20,374 nucleotides of DNA from Phycisphaerales bacterium (GCA_003171235.1 PMYM01000015.1:10185-30558); one strand, 5' to 3'. Counted from the first letter of the stretch, positions 1 through 8,143 are shown. The notes: a model not told the origin generated them from the letters alone. Numbers and translations are program-made.

Positions 1-191
1 CGCAACCCGCAGGGACGCCGCATCTTTTGCCGCATGCGGTCGTTGCTCGGGCTCGACGACCCGTCTTCCAGGGTCGTCTTCGCCCTCGCGCCTAGGCCTG
101 CGGCAAAACCTGCGGCGTCGCGGTCACGGGACATTTTGTTAGGGACTCTTAACTGGAAGAGGCCCGTAGCGCATGGGAACTGGTTCTGCAA
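1..191. other. Left edge, no recognised gene
   Basis: No protein family is recognisable here. The + strand frame starting at base 1 stays open until a TGA at 193-195, which forms an ATGA overlap with the ATG at 192. It could therefore be the 3' end of an upstream gene, but 64 open codons in GC-rich DNA is weak evidence and the translation (rich in Arg, Ala and Pro) resembles nothing I know. The stretch also holds an 8-bp inverted repeat (listed separately), a direct repeat CCTGCGGC at 97-104 and 109-116, and the palindrome CCGCATGCGG near 30-39. I see no convincing promoter. Confidence 0.3.
55..78. repeat. 8-bp inverted repeat (stem-loop)
   Basis: GACGACCC at 55-62 is the exact reverse complement of GGGTCGTC at 71-78, with an 8-nt loop. 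Only two T residues follow, so it does not fit a classical rho-independent terminator. It may be a terminator-like or mRNA-stabilising hairpin near the end of an upstream gene, or chance in GC-rich sequence. Confidence 0.35.
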
Positions 192-407
192 ATGAATCAT
201 TTGGACATGCAATCTATCGGCGTCCGGAACTGCCTGGAGTCCCGGGAGATGTGGAAGAAAAACCTCCGGACGGCTATCAGCAGCGATCAGCCCGAACGGG
301 TTCCCCGGCTGAACGAGTTCCGTGTCATCGACAAAGTACGAATCTTTCGTAGTGCGCAGTGCCTGGGCGTCTCGCCGAATGATCTGGTCTCGGTAGCTGG
401 GCGTTAG
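192..407 (+). CDS. Doubtful small ORF, 71 aa, unknown function
   Basis: This 71-codon frame has no family I recognise, no signal peptide and no membrane segment; the product would be soluble and rich in charged residues. In favour: codon third positions are mostly G or C, the ATG forms an ATGA overlap with the open frame coming from base 1 (the same junction style as the genes downstream), and it ends 17 bp before the flippase start. Against: there is no clear Shine-Dalgarno before the ATG, it is short, and the sequence resembles nothing known. After its TAG a five-codon frame (ATG at 408, TGA at 423-425) ends on the A of the flippase ATG. It may be a leader or not a gene at all. Confidence 0.22.
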   Translation: MNHLDMQSIGVRNCLESREMWKKNLRTAISSDQPERVPRLNEFRVIDKVRIFRSAQCLGVSPNDLVSVAGR

Positions 408-424
408 ATGATGAAAAGCGTCTG

Positions 425-1972
425 ATGAGCAAGATTCGTACATACTCTCGTAGTCTGTTGTCGAATTGGATTGGCTTTGGCGTCAGTCTGCTGGTGGTCG
501 CCTTTCTTTCCCCCTTCGTAGTTCACCGCCTGGGCACGGTCGCGTATGGCGCGTGGTCGCTGTTGGTCACTTTGACCGGGTACCTGGCGATGCTGGACAT
601 GGGCGTTAAGGCCAGCACCGGCCGGTACATCAACTACTGCCTGGGTCGAGGCGAGCCGGATCGGGTCAGCAATATCGTCAACACGTCCATGTTTCTCTAC
701 ACGCTGGTAAGCGCATTGGTCATCGGCGCTGCCATCGTGCTTGGAGTGTTCTTCGGCGACGTTTTCACGAAGGTGCCCAAGGACTTGGCCTGGCAGGCGA
801 GGTGGGCGCTGCCGATGCTGGGCGTCTGCATCTGGGCCAACTTCTTTTCGGCGACGCTGGCACAGATGCTCCAGGCTAAGGATCGGTTTGACCTGAGCAG
901 CGCGGCGCAGGTCACAGTCGTGGCGGTCCGCGCGGCGGCCACGGTCTGGGTGTTGCTGACGGCATACAGCCTGACGGCCCTTGCAGGGGTCTCCATGGCT
1001 ACCGGCTTGCTGTCCTGCGGCCTGCTGTGGGTGCTTGTCCTCAAGAAGGGGCCCGCCCTGCACCTGGGGGTTAAATATGTGGACTACCCCACCCTGCGAG
1101 CGTTGCTGAGTTTCGGCGTGTGGGCATTCATCTCGAATACGGCGTGGAGCCTCATTCTCTACGCCGCTTGTCCTATCATCGGCCTCTTGATCGGGATCGA
1201 AGCCATTGCGTTCTACTCCGTTGGGCTGATGCTGGCCGACCAGGCCGGGCAGGTCCTCAGCCACGTGGCCAACGTGATGGCCCCGGACATCTTCAAGGCA
1301 GCCGGGGCCAACAACCTCGCGGATATCCGGTGGCTGACGCTCAAAGGCACTCGAACGACGCTATGTCTGGCCGTGCCCCTGTTGACGGGATTCATCATGC
1401 TGGGACAGGACTTCGTCGTCCTTTGGATGGGTCCCGCCTTCGCGCAGAGCTATCCGGTCCTGGCGTTGTTGTCGCTGCTCCAACTGGCGGTGGTGTCCAG
1501 CATACCCTGTGTCCAGGCCTTGCAAGGCCTGGGGCGAGTCCGGGTCATCGCTACAGTCTCCGTTGTTACCGCGGTGATCAGCATCGCGATTAGCCTTGTC
1601 TTGGTCATGGTGTTTAAAATGGGCATTGTCGGCGTGGCGATGGGGACGCTACTTCCTGGCTGCGTCGAAGCGCTTGTATTCCGGCCTTACTATGCATGCA
1701 AGCACATGAAAGCGAGCTTGCTGGAGTGGCTGCGGAAAACGGTCTTTGTGGCGATCGTGGTTGGGGCCATTTTTGCCGCCTGTTGCATGCTCGCCAGGAG
1801 CCTGGTCCCCATCCGTGGCTGGGGCTCATTCTTCGCAGTCGTTGGGATCGCCTCAGCGATGTACCTCCCTGTCGGCCTGTTCGGGCTCATCGACGCCGCC
1901 CAGCGACGACTTCTGCTGGAGAGCGCAGGCGCGCCGTTCAAAATGATCTGTCGGCTGCTGACAGTCAGGTGA
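425..1972 (+). CDS. Wzx-like polysaccharide flippase (MOP superfamily)
   Basis: A 515-aa polytopic membrane protein with long hydrophobic segments along its whole length, probably 12-14 helices, as in polysaccharide transporter (PST/Wzx) proteins of the MOP superfamily. The N-terminus is typical: a short basic cytoplasmic start, a first helix, then the motif LGTVAYGAWSL around residues 37-47 and a YLAMLDMGV segment near 58-66, as in O-antigen flippases. The family moves undecaprenyl-diphosphate-linked oligosaccharide repeat units from the cytoplasmic to the outer face of the inner membrane. The ATG at 425 is chosen because it gives this normal N-terminus, though the upstream Shine-Dalgarno is weak. 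It is the first recognisable gene of the EPS block, followed by 78 bp of non-coding DNA. Family call is firm; substrate is unknown. Confidence 0.92.
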   Translation: MSKIRTYSRSLLSNWIGFGVSLLVVAFLSPFVVHRLGTVAYGAWSLLVTLTGYLAMLDMGVKASTGRYINYCLGRGEPDRVSNIVNTSMFLYTLVSALVIGAAIVLGVFFGDVFTKVPKDLAWQARWALPMLGVCIWANFFSATLAQMLQAKDRFDLSSAAQVTVVAVRAAATVWVLLTAYSLTALAGVSMATGLLSCGLLWVLVLKKGPALHLGVKYVDYPTLRALLSFGVWAFISNTAWSLILYAACPIIGLLIGIEAIAFYSVGLMLADQAGQVLSHVANVMAPDIFKAAGANNLADIRWLTLKGTRTTLCLAVPLLTGFIMLGQDFVVLWMGPAFAQSYPVLALLSLLQLAVVSSIPCVQALQGLGRVRVIATVSVVTAVISIAISLVLVMVFKMGIVGVAMGTLLPGCVEALVFRPYYACKHMKASLLEWLRKTVFVAIVVGAIFAACCMLARSLVPIRGWGSFFAVVGIASAMYLPVGLFGLIDAAQRRLLLESAGAPFKMICRLLTVR

Positions 1973-1987
1973 AATAGTGCGAAAACA

Positions 1988-2025
1988 CGCGGCGACGGGT
2001 CGATTCCTGCGAATCGGGCGCCGCG
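1988..2025 (+). other. Two-tier hairpin in flippase-GT2 gap
   Basis: In the 78-bp gap, CGCGGCG (1988-1994) pairs exactly with CGCCGCG (2019-2025). Nested inside, CGATTC (2001-2006) pairs exactly with GAATCG (2011-2016) around a CTGC tetraloop. An alternative outer pairing joins GGCGAC (1991-1996) with GTCGCC (2029-2034). No T-run follows, so it is not a standard terminator. It ends about 15 nt before the AGGG ribosome-binding site (2041-2044) of the GT2 gene at 2051 and could affect mRNA processing or GT2 translation. Confidence 0.5.
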
Positions 2026-2050
2026 CCAGTCGCCTGAACAAGGGCAAATC

Positions 2051-3025
2051 ATGGTGAGTGTGATAATCACCACGTTCAACCGTGCCGGGCTTGTATGCCA
2101 CGCGATCGAGAGCGTGTTGGCTCAGACGTATACGGACGTCGAAGTGATTGTGGTGGATGATGGCTCAACCGATGGAACGGAGAGCGTGGTCAGAGGGTAT
2201 GGGGCCAGGGTGCGGTATATGCGGCAGGGCCATGCGGGGCAGTCCTCCGCCCAGAACCACGGCATGAGCGTGGCGACGGGAAAGTACTTGGCACATTTAG
2301 ATAGCGACGATTTGTGGCAGCCGTGGCATTTGGAGCAGTGCGTGCAGGCGTTGGAGGATGATCCTGAAATCGGGCTCGTGTTTACAGACCACGAACGCTT
2401 TGACGAACATGGCATATTGATGTCGAGCTTCTTTTCGGCTCACCCATCGATCTTTGGCTTGCCCTGCCGCAAGGTGAAGGGAAAGGTGCGGGTATTGGAT
2501 GATGGATTGTGGATCAGCCTCTTGCGTGAGACCTATGTAATGGTCGGGGCTGTTGTGATGAAGACGGCGGTATTCAGGGATGTGGGCGGATTCGATACGC
2601 GCCTTGCATATAGTCAGGATTGGGAATATTGGCTGCGTATTGCCCGGGCGTTTCCCGTGGCGTGTATTTGTAGCCCAAGCCTGCGGGTAAGGCACCATTC
2701 AGGAAACATGTCCGGAAATCTGGCCAAGCAGAAGAGGGGCGAGGTGGATGTGCTCAAGCTTGTGCGGCGGGAGTACCCCGGGCTGGAGCCCGCCGTGGCC
2801 GGGATTGTGCGGGCGGAGATCGCGGCCCGCAGTTATGATGCCGGATACCAGTTCTTCAGCCACGGCGATAACAAGCAGGCCCGGCTCATGTTTCAAGAGG
2901 GATGGAAGCATGGCAATCGGAACGCGAGGTCGGTCATGTATTGGATTGCATCGTGTCTGCCTGCCGGCCTTGTGCGACGCGCAAGGAGGCTGAAGCAGCG
3001 ATTAGGGAGGGGGGGTGCCGCGTGA
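2051..3025 (+). CDS. Family 2 glycosyltransferase (GT-A fold)
   Basis: A 324-aa inverting GT2-type enzyme. It opens with the classic nucleotide-sugar-binding strand (VSVIITTFNR at 2-11), has VVDDGSTDGT at 34-43, the metal-binding DxD region LDSDD at 83-87, and the acceptor/base region SQDWEYWLRI at 188-197. It should be a cytoplasmic or membrane-associated enzyme adding one sugar to the lipid-linked EPS repeat unit; donor and acceptor cannot be read from sequence. The C-terminal part from about 230 is helical and Arg-rich. AGGG at 2041-2044 lies 6 nt before the ATG. The stop overlaps the GTG start of the next gene (GTGA, 3022-3025). Base composition looks more AT-rich than in the following gene. 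Confidence 0.93.
   Translation: MVSVIITTFNRAGLVCHAIESVLAQTYTDVEVIVVDDGSTDGTESVVRGYGARVRYMRQGHAGQSSAQNHGMSVATGKYLAHLDSDDLWQPWHLEQCVQALEDDPEIGLVFTDHERFDEHGILMSSFFSAHPSIFGLPCRKVKGKVRVLDDGLWISLLRETYVMVGAVVMKTAVFRDVGGFDTRLAYSQDWEYWLRIARAFPVACICSPSLRVRHHSGNMSGNLAKQKRGEVDVLKLVRREYPGLEPAVAGIVRAEIAARSYDAGYQFFSHGDNKQARLMFQEGWKHGNRNARSVMYWIASCLPAGLVRRARRLKQRLGRGGAA
3004..3015 (+). promoter_or_regulatory. Ribosome binding site deciding GTG start at 3022
   Basis: AGGGAGGGGGGG ends 6 nt before GTG at 3022. This supports the GTG in the GTGA overlap over an in-frame ATG at 2902, which would overlap the GT2 gene by about 120 bp and add 40 residues that do not fit a GT4 N-terminus. Confidence 0.65.
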
Positions 3026-4200
3026 AGTGGAATGAACTGACCATTCTTGTTATTTCAGAGAATTTCCCGCCGACGGTCGGCGGTTCGGCTGCCTGGCTTG
3101 GTCGGATTGCGGAATCTTGGCCGGGGGATGTTCGCGTGTTGTCGGCGCTGGTCGATGGCGCGGCGCGGGAGGAGTCGGACGGGCACGTGTCGGTGAGGCG
3201 GATTCCGTTCGTGTTTCCCAGTTGGGCGCCGGACAGCTTCACGTCCGCAAAGAGCTACTGGTCGTGGATTCGGGCGACCCTGCGGGTTATCCGCGAGAAT
3301 GCCCCGGCCGTGGCGCTCTGCGGCCGGGGGATTCCCGAGGGCGTGGTGGCGCGCGTGGCCAGGCGACGGGCCGGGGTTCCGTACGCGATTCTCGCCCACG
3401 GCGAGGAGATCACGACGTGCCAGACGTCCGGCCTGCTGAGGAGGTTTCTGGCGTTCGCCTACCGCGGGGCTGCGCTCGTCATAGCCAACTCGGCCAATAC
3501 GGCCAGGCTCGTGGCGAGCTGTGCCGGCCCGGAGGTGAAATGCGTCGTGGCGCCGCCCGGCGTGGCGGCCATGGAATACGCAACGGCCGACCCGGCCGAC
3601 ATCGCCCGTATGAAGGTGGGGACACAGGGCCGCATCGTGCTTAGCATCGGCCGGCTGGAGGAAAGAAAAAACCACGTGGGCATGGTGCGGGCGATCGCGG
3701 AGCTTGTTCGCCAGGGAATGGACGTCACCTACCTCATCGGCGGCGAGGGCGACCAGAAGCCCGCCATCGAGGCCGCGGCGGCAGGGCTGGGCGTTTCCGG
3801 CCGGGTGCGGTTGCTGGGGTTGGTGCCACAGTCCGATCTTGTCCCCCTTTACCACGCAGCCGACGTGTTCGCCCTGCCGGGCATACGCGTCGGCGGCGGC
3901 CTGGAGGGGTTCGGCATCGTTTTCCTGGAGGCGGCGGCAGCCGGCAAGGTCTGCATCGCCGGCAATTCCGGAGGGTCCGGCGAGGCGGTTCTGCATGGCA
4001 AGACGGGCTTTGTCGTCGACGGGAATGATGCTAAGCTTCTGTCGGAAACGCTTGGGAGGGTGCTGAGCGACGACGCCATGCGCGACGAGATGGGAAAGGC
4101 CGCGCAGGAACGAGTCAGGCGAGAGTTCGACTGGCCAATAGTGCTGGCCAAGCTCCGTGAGGCGATGCTGCAAGCCATTGCCGCCAAGGAGCCGCTTTGA
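3022..4200 (+). CDS. Family 4 glycosyltransferase (GT-B fold)
   Basis: A 392-aa retaining GT4 enzyme starting at GTG 3022. The first Rossmann half begins with TILVISENFPPTVGGSAAW, the usual beta-strand plus Gly-rich acceptor loop. The second half has SIGRLEERKN, in which R211 and K216 fit the donor-phosphate-binding Arg/Lys pair, and the EX7E signature EGFGIVFLE with E295 and E303. The family transfers sugar from a nucleotide donor to a lipid-linked acceptor at the inner membrane face; the sugar is unknown. The gene is coupled on both sides by 4-bp overlaps (GTGA before, TTGA after), so it is almost certainly co-translated with the GT2 and the ligase/polymerase-like gene. The shift to higher GC from the preceding gene is visible. 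Confidence 0.93.
   Translation: MKWNELTILVISENFPPTVGGSAAWLGRIAESWPGDVRVLSALVDGAAREESDGHVSVRRIPFVFPSWAPDSFTSAKSYWSWIRATLRVIRENAPAVALCGRGIPEGVVARVARRRAGVPYAILAHGEEITTCQTSGLLRRFLAFAYRGAALVIANSANTARLVASCAGPEVKCVVAPPGVAAMEYATADPADIARMKVGTQGRIVLSIGRLEERKNHVGMVRAIAELVRQGMDVTYLIGGEGDQKPAIEAAAAGLGVSGRVRLLGLVPQSDLVPLYHAADVFALPGIRVGGGLEGFGIVFLEAAAAGKVCIAGNSGGSGEAVLHGKTGFVVDGNDAKLLSETLGRVLSDDAMRDEMGKAAQERVRREFDWPIVLAKLREAMLQAIAAKEPL
4186..4191 (+). promoter_or_regulatory. Ribosome binding site for TTG start at 4197
   Basis: AAGGAG at 4186-4191 lies 5 nt before TTG at 4197, inside the last codons of the GT4 gene. It supports the rare TTG start in the TTGA overlap (4197-4200). Confidence 0.65.
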
Positions 4201-5513
4201 AACAGACACTTTTCTTGATAGCGGCTTTTCTCTACCTCGGATTCCGGTCCTTCGCCGATCCATTTTGGGCAGTTCTGCTGTATTACGGACTGGCTGTCTT
4301 GCGGCCGCAGTCCATTTGGGAATGGAGTCTGCCGCCGGGAATCAGATGGTCGCTGTACGCGGCGTTGATAGCTATTGGGGCCTTGGTGATCAATTACCAG
4401 TCCCTGCGGCGGCGGGTGGTTCAGAAGAAGTTCATGCTCGTGCTCTTGATCTACATCGGTCTTCTGTTTGGCAGCTATCTCGTCGCGTTTGACCGCGAGA
4501 TTGCGGATCGAATCGGGTGGGAATACGCAAAGATATTCATCATGATGATCGTCGGAGCTTTCGTCATAACGCAGTTGTGGCACTTTCGCTATCTGGCGTG
4601 GGCGATCTTTGGCGGCCTGACGTACCTGGTGTACCAAGTGAACTCCTTGTACGTCTTTGAAGGTCGGATGGTCATTTCACGCACCGGCTACGGCGGCTTG
4701 GACAACAATGGGGCGGGCCTGATGCTGGCGATGGTGGCGCCGTTCTGCTATCACTTTTTCCTGGCCGAGAGGCGCTGGTGGAGGTGGGGCTATCTGGTCT
4801 GCATTGTCCCCACGGCGCATGCGGTCATGCTCACCTATTCGCGGGGGGCTATGCTCAGCGGGATCGTGTGCGGCATGGGCATGGTGCTGACCGCCGGCCG
4901 GAAGCGCCTGCAGGCGGCGCTGACTCTGGCGGTGCTGGGCGCCGTCGTGCTGAGCCTGGCCGGCAAGGAGGTTCAGGCACGTTTCATGTCCATCAATGCA
5001 GAGGAGCGCGACGTCTCTCAGCAGTCGCGGCTGGACAGTTGGCGTGCCGGCCTGAGGATTGCCGCCGATTACCCGCTGCTTGGAGTCGGGATCCGCAACT
5101 CCAACCTTCTGACCAAGCAATACGGCGCCGATCTGCAAGGCCGGACCATCCACAATATCTATATCCAGATCATGGCCGATTCCGGATTTCCCGCCGGCGC
5201 CGTGTATATTCTAATCATCTTACTGTCCTTGAGATGGCTACATGTCGCGGCGCGGGCGGCCTCCAGCCGTTTGGAGAAGGACATGGAGGCGCGATGGCAT
5301 CACCACGTGTGCAAGGCGGTGTTCTGGAGCCTGGCAACATTCGCCTTCGGCGGTTTCTTCCTGTCGTTGGAGCATTTTGAGCTCCCGTACCTGCTCATAC
5401 TCATGGCCGCGACCGCACCGGGCTTGAGTGCCGCGACAGAGCGCATCGTCGTTCCGAGGGCGCATGGCGGTTTGGCGCCGTCGCGATCAAAGCCCGGGGT
5501 GGGAATCCAATGA
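4197..5513 (+). CDS. O-antigen ligase/polymerase-like membrane protein (Wzy/WaaL superfamily)
   Basis: A 438-aa polytopic protein of about ten or more hydrophobic segments. The N-terminal pattern (hydrophobic helix, then YYGLAVLRPQSIWEW) and the GGLDNNGAGLMLAMVAPF segment resemble the exosortase-associated O-glycosylation-ligase-like family (TIGR03097-type). Wzy_C features are a TYSRGAML motif with R216 and, after a large outer loop, GRTIHNIYIQIMADSGF, where H319 matches the conserved ligase His. Such proteins work on the outer face of the inner membrane, polymerising repeat units or transferring glycan to an acceptor. The TTG start sits in a TTGA overlap with a good Shine-Dalgarno, and the gene ends in an ATGA overlap with the next. 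Whether it polymerises EPS or ligates glycan to protein cannot be decided here. Confidence 0.88.
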   Translation: MKQTLFLIAAFLYLGFRSFADPFWAVLLYYGLAVLRPQSIWEWSLPPGIRWSLYAALIAIGALVINYQSLRRRVVQKKFMLVLLIYIGLLFGSYLVAFDREIADRIGWEYAKIFIMMIVGAFVITQLWHFRYLAWAIFGGLTYLVYQVNSLYVFEGRMVISRTGYGGLDNNGAGLMLAMVAPFCYHFFLAERRWWRWGYLVCIVPTAHAVMLTYSRGAMLSGIVCGMGMVLTAGRKRLQAALTLAVLGAVVLSLAGKEVQARFMSINAEERDVSQQSRLDSWRAGLRIAADYPLLGVGIRNSNLLTKQYGADLQGRTIHNIYIQIMADSGFPAGAVYILIILLSLRWLHVAARAASSRLEKDMEARWHHHVCKAVFWSLATFAFGGFFLSLEHFELPYLLILMAATAPGLSAATERIVVPRAHGGLAPSRSKPGVGIQ

Positions 5514-8131
5514 CCCACAATCAGGCCCACGACAAAACGAAATCGGCTGATTCGTCGCCGGCGGCGGAGATCCTCTGCCAGTCCAATGGCGATATTTGGC
5601 GGCAGGGAGAGCCTGTAACCTGCGGCGTCCCGTGGCCGCGGGGGGCTGTGCATGACATCTCCCGTTTGGGAATGACGGACGCTACGGGGGGGCCGGTCGC
5701 GTTGCAGGCCCGGCCACTGGATCTGTGGCCGGACGGGTCGGTGCGTTGGGCGCTCCTGACGTGGTTGGCGTCAACTGACGCGGCAGGCGCGGCGGCCTAC
5801 CGCGTGGAGGCCTGCCGCGGCGTTTGCGCGATAGGGGCGCAGAGCCAACGTCGCGTCTCTGTCGTGCAGGAGGGAGCAGGCCTCGCGGTCGATACCGGAA
5901 GCGCGGTATTCCGCATCGTGCCAGGCGGCGCCTTTCCGTTTGCCTCCGTCGAAGTCGGCGGGCGGGCGGTGATTGACCCGCGGCAAAGTGGGCTGACCAT
6001 TCTGGAAGAGTCGGGCCGGCAGTGGTCGATGGAAGTCCAGATTGTCGAGGCCCAGGAGCAGGGGCCTGTCCGGGGCTGCGTGCGCATAGAAGGGCGACTG
6101 CGAGGGCCCGGCGGCCGGCAACCGTGTCGGTGCATCGGCCGGTTGTACTTCTTCGCGGGCCTGTCGACGGTGCAGTTTGAGCTGACACTGCACAATCCGC
6201 GCAAAGCGGGCCATCCAGGTGGCTGCTGGGACCTCGGCGGGGCCGGCTCAGTCATGATCCGCGACGCCTCCATGCGGTTCCAGTTGGCCGCCAGCCAAGA
6301 CACCGCGGCCATTCGCTTTTCCTGCGAACCCGGTCAAAGCCCGGAACAGGCGCAGGGCGGCCTGGAAATCTACCAGGATTCCAGCGGCGGCGAGAACTGG
6401 CAGAGCCCCAATCACGTTGTGCAAAACCACGTCAACCCTTGCTCGTTTAGGGGCTACCGCGTGAGGGATGGTCGAGGGGAGCGACGGGGGCTTCGTGCCA
6501 CTCCGGTGGTCTGCCTGCGAAACGACGCCAGTTTCCTCGGGGCCGCGATGCGGCGTTTCTGGCAAAACTTCCCCAAGGCGATGGAAGCTGACTGCCAGGG
6601 GATTACGCTGCGCCTGTTCCCCCGCCAGTTCAGCCAGAGCCACGAGCTTCAGGGAGGTGAACAGAAGACCCACGTCTTTCACGTTGCGTTCGGACCAGAC
6701 GTTGTGACGAACGAACCGATGGAATGGTGCAGGCGTCCGCTGATTGTTCATGCCACGCCCGAGTGGTGCTGCGCATCGCAGGCCGTGGCGCACCTTGCTT
6801 CGAAGTCCCAGGCCGGCGATCCCGCATATGACAAGTTGATCGATGCCGCCCTGGCAGGCCCTGGCAGCTTGTACTGCAAACGCGAGGCCGTGGATGAATA
6901 CGGCTGGCGCAACTTCGGCGATATCTATGCCGACCATGAAGCGGTGTTTGCAACTGGGCCCCAGCCGTTGGTGTCTCATTACAACAACCAATATGATGCG
7001 GTGCTTGGCTGCGGCTTGCAGTTCCTCCGAACAGGCGACGCGCGGTGGTTGGAGATAATGGACGATCTGGCCACTCACGTCACTGACGTAGACATATACC
7101 ACACGGACGAGGATGGGAGTGTCCTGAACCACGGGATGTTCTGGCATACGTGTCATTATATGGACGCCGATACATCGACTCACCGTTCATACCCGGCCAG
7201 ATACTCGCACGGGGGCGGTCCGGGCTCGGGCCACCTGTACACCAGCGGACTGGTGCTGCATTACTTCCTGACCGGGAATCCCCAATCACGGGATGCTGTG
7301 TTGGAATTGGGGCGTTATGTCATCGACGCCGACGATGGCGCCAAGAGCGTTTTCCGGTGGCTGGACCGTGGGCCCACGGGGAAGGTCTCGGAGTCTGCCG
7401 CAGGCTATTATGGGCCGGGCAGGGCGCCCGCCAATACCATCAATGCCCTGATGGACGCCCACCATCTGTCCGGGCAGTTGGAGTTTCTCTGCAAGGCCGA
7501 GGAACTGATTCGGCGGTCCGTTCACCCGGGTGATGACTTCCAGCGCCTCAATCTCCTGGATGTGGAACGCCGATGGTTTTATACGATGTTTCTGCAATCG
7601 CTTGGGAAGTATCTGGACCATAAGGCCCAGCGCGGGCTGTTGGACTGGATGTATGCGTACGCGAAGGCCAGCCTGCTACACTACGCGCGGTGGATGGCCC
7701 AGCACGAGTGCCCGTATTTGGATAGGCCGGAAATCCTTGAATATCCGACCGAAACCTGGCCAGCCCAGGACATGCGCAAGAGCGAGGTCTTCTGCTTCGC
7801 CGCAAAGCAAACGGCGGGAGAAGAGCGTGCTTGCTTCTTAAAGCGGGCGGAGTTTTTCTTTCGGTCCTCTGTGGACACCCTGCTTAAGATGCCCACGCGA
7901 ACCCTTGCCCGACCGGTAGTCGTGCTTCTGACGAATGGCCTGATGCACCTGTACTTTCAGAAGCATCCGGATGAATCCGCGCCGGCATCACAGGAAGTAG
8001 CCGAATGCGGCGAGCCGAAGGTATTTGTTCCTCAAAAGGCGAGGGCAATTCGACGGTTCAAGATATTGGTTGTGGCAGGCGGGCTTGCCGCGGCGGCTTC
8101 GGCGGCCCTGCTGATCCACTTGTTGAAGTAA
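5510..8131 (+). CDS. Tail-anchored RIFT-barrel / (alpha/alpha)-toroid lyase-like protein
   Basis: An 873-aa protein. Residues about 30-100 (PVTCGVPWPRGAVHDI, then LWPDGSVRWALLTW) look like the N-terminal RIFT barrel of exo-rhamnogalacturonan-lyase-like proteins (PcRGLX/YetA, PL26-related). Residues about 100-370 are beta-rich. From about 420 to 800 the sequence is helical and fits a catalytic alpha/alpha toroid, with conserved-looking motifs YGWRNFGDIYADHE (464-477), SHYNNQYD and HGGGPGSGHLYT (567-578). No N-terminal signal peptide is visible, yet residues about 850-872 form one hydrophobic helix preceded by RR and followed by a single Lys, so it is predicted to be tail-anchored in the inner membrane. 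It overlaps the preceding ligase-like gene (ATGA) and lies 12 bp before a GT4 gene. A role in trimming or degrading the EPS is inference; activity is unproven. Confidence 0.72.
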   Translation: MTHNQAHDKTKSADSSPAAEILCQSNGDIWRQGEPVTCGVPWPRGAVHDISRLGMTDATGGPVALQARPLDLWPDGSVRWALLTWLASTDAAGAAAYRVEACRGVCAIGAQSQRRVSVVQEGAGLAVDTGSAVFRIVPGGAFPFASVEVGGRAVIDPRQSGLTILEESGRQWSMEVQIVEAQEQGPVRGCVRIEGRLRGPGGRQPCRCIGRLYFFAGLSTVQFELTLHNPRKAGHPGGCWDLGGAGSVMIRDASMRFQLAASQDTAAIRFSCEPGQSPEQAQGGLEIYQDSSGGENWQSPNHVVQNHVNPCSFRGYRVRDGRGERRGLRATPVVCLRNDASFLGAAMRRFWQNFPKAMEADCQGITLRLFPRQFSQSHELQGGEQKTHVFHVAFGPDVVTNEPMEWCRRPLIVHATPEWCCASQAVAHLASKSQAGDPAYDKLIDAALAGPGSLYCKREAVDEYGWRNFGDIYADHEAVFATGPQPLVSHYNNQYDAVLGCGLQFLRTGDARWLEIMDDLATHVTDVDIYHTDEDGSVLNHGMFWHTCHYMDADTSTHRSYPARYSHGGGPGSGHLYTSGLVLHYFLTGNPQSRDAVLELGRYVIDADDGAKSVFRWLDRGPTGKVSESAAGYYGPGRAPANTINALMDAHHLSGQLEFLCKAEELIRRSVHPGDDFQRLNLLDVERRWFYTMFLQSLGKYLDHKAQRGLLDWMYAYAKASLLHYARWMAQHECPYLDRPEILEYPTETWPAQDMRKSEVFCFAAKQTAGEERACFLKRAEFFFRSSVDTLLKMPTRTLARPVVVLLTNGLMHLYFQKHPDESAPASQEVAECGEPKVFVPQKARAIRRFKILVVAGGLAAAASAALLIHLLK

Positions 8132-8143
8132 GGGAATGAGCGG

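Noticed and set aside
404..1264. 286-codon open frame on the - strand
   Set aside because: Antisense to the flippase, rich in Gln, His, Asp and Arg with no recognisable domain; explained by codon bias on the other strand.
2902..3021. ATG 2902 as start of the GT4 gene
   Set aside because: It would overlap the GT2 gene by about 120 bp and add 40 residues lacking family features. GTG 3022 has a G-rich ribosome-binding site and sits in a GTGA overlap.
3055..4263. 402-codon open frame on the - strand
   Set aside because: It lies fully opposite the GT4 gene at 3022-4200, which has clear family motifs. The translation is low-complexity (Arg, His, Gly, Pro) with no family features, typical of a shadow frame in GC-rich DNA.
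6248..7183. 311-codon open frame on the - strand
   Set aside because: Antisense to the RIFT-barrel gene, whose own frame has recognisable motifs; no ribosome-binding site or family resemblance.
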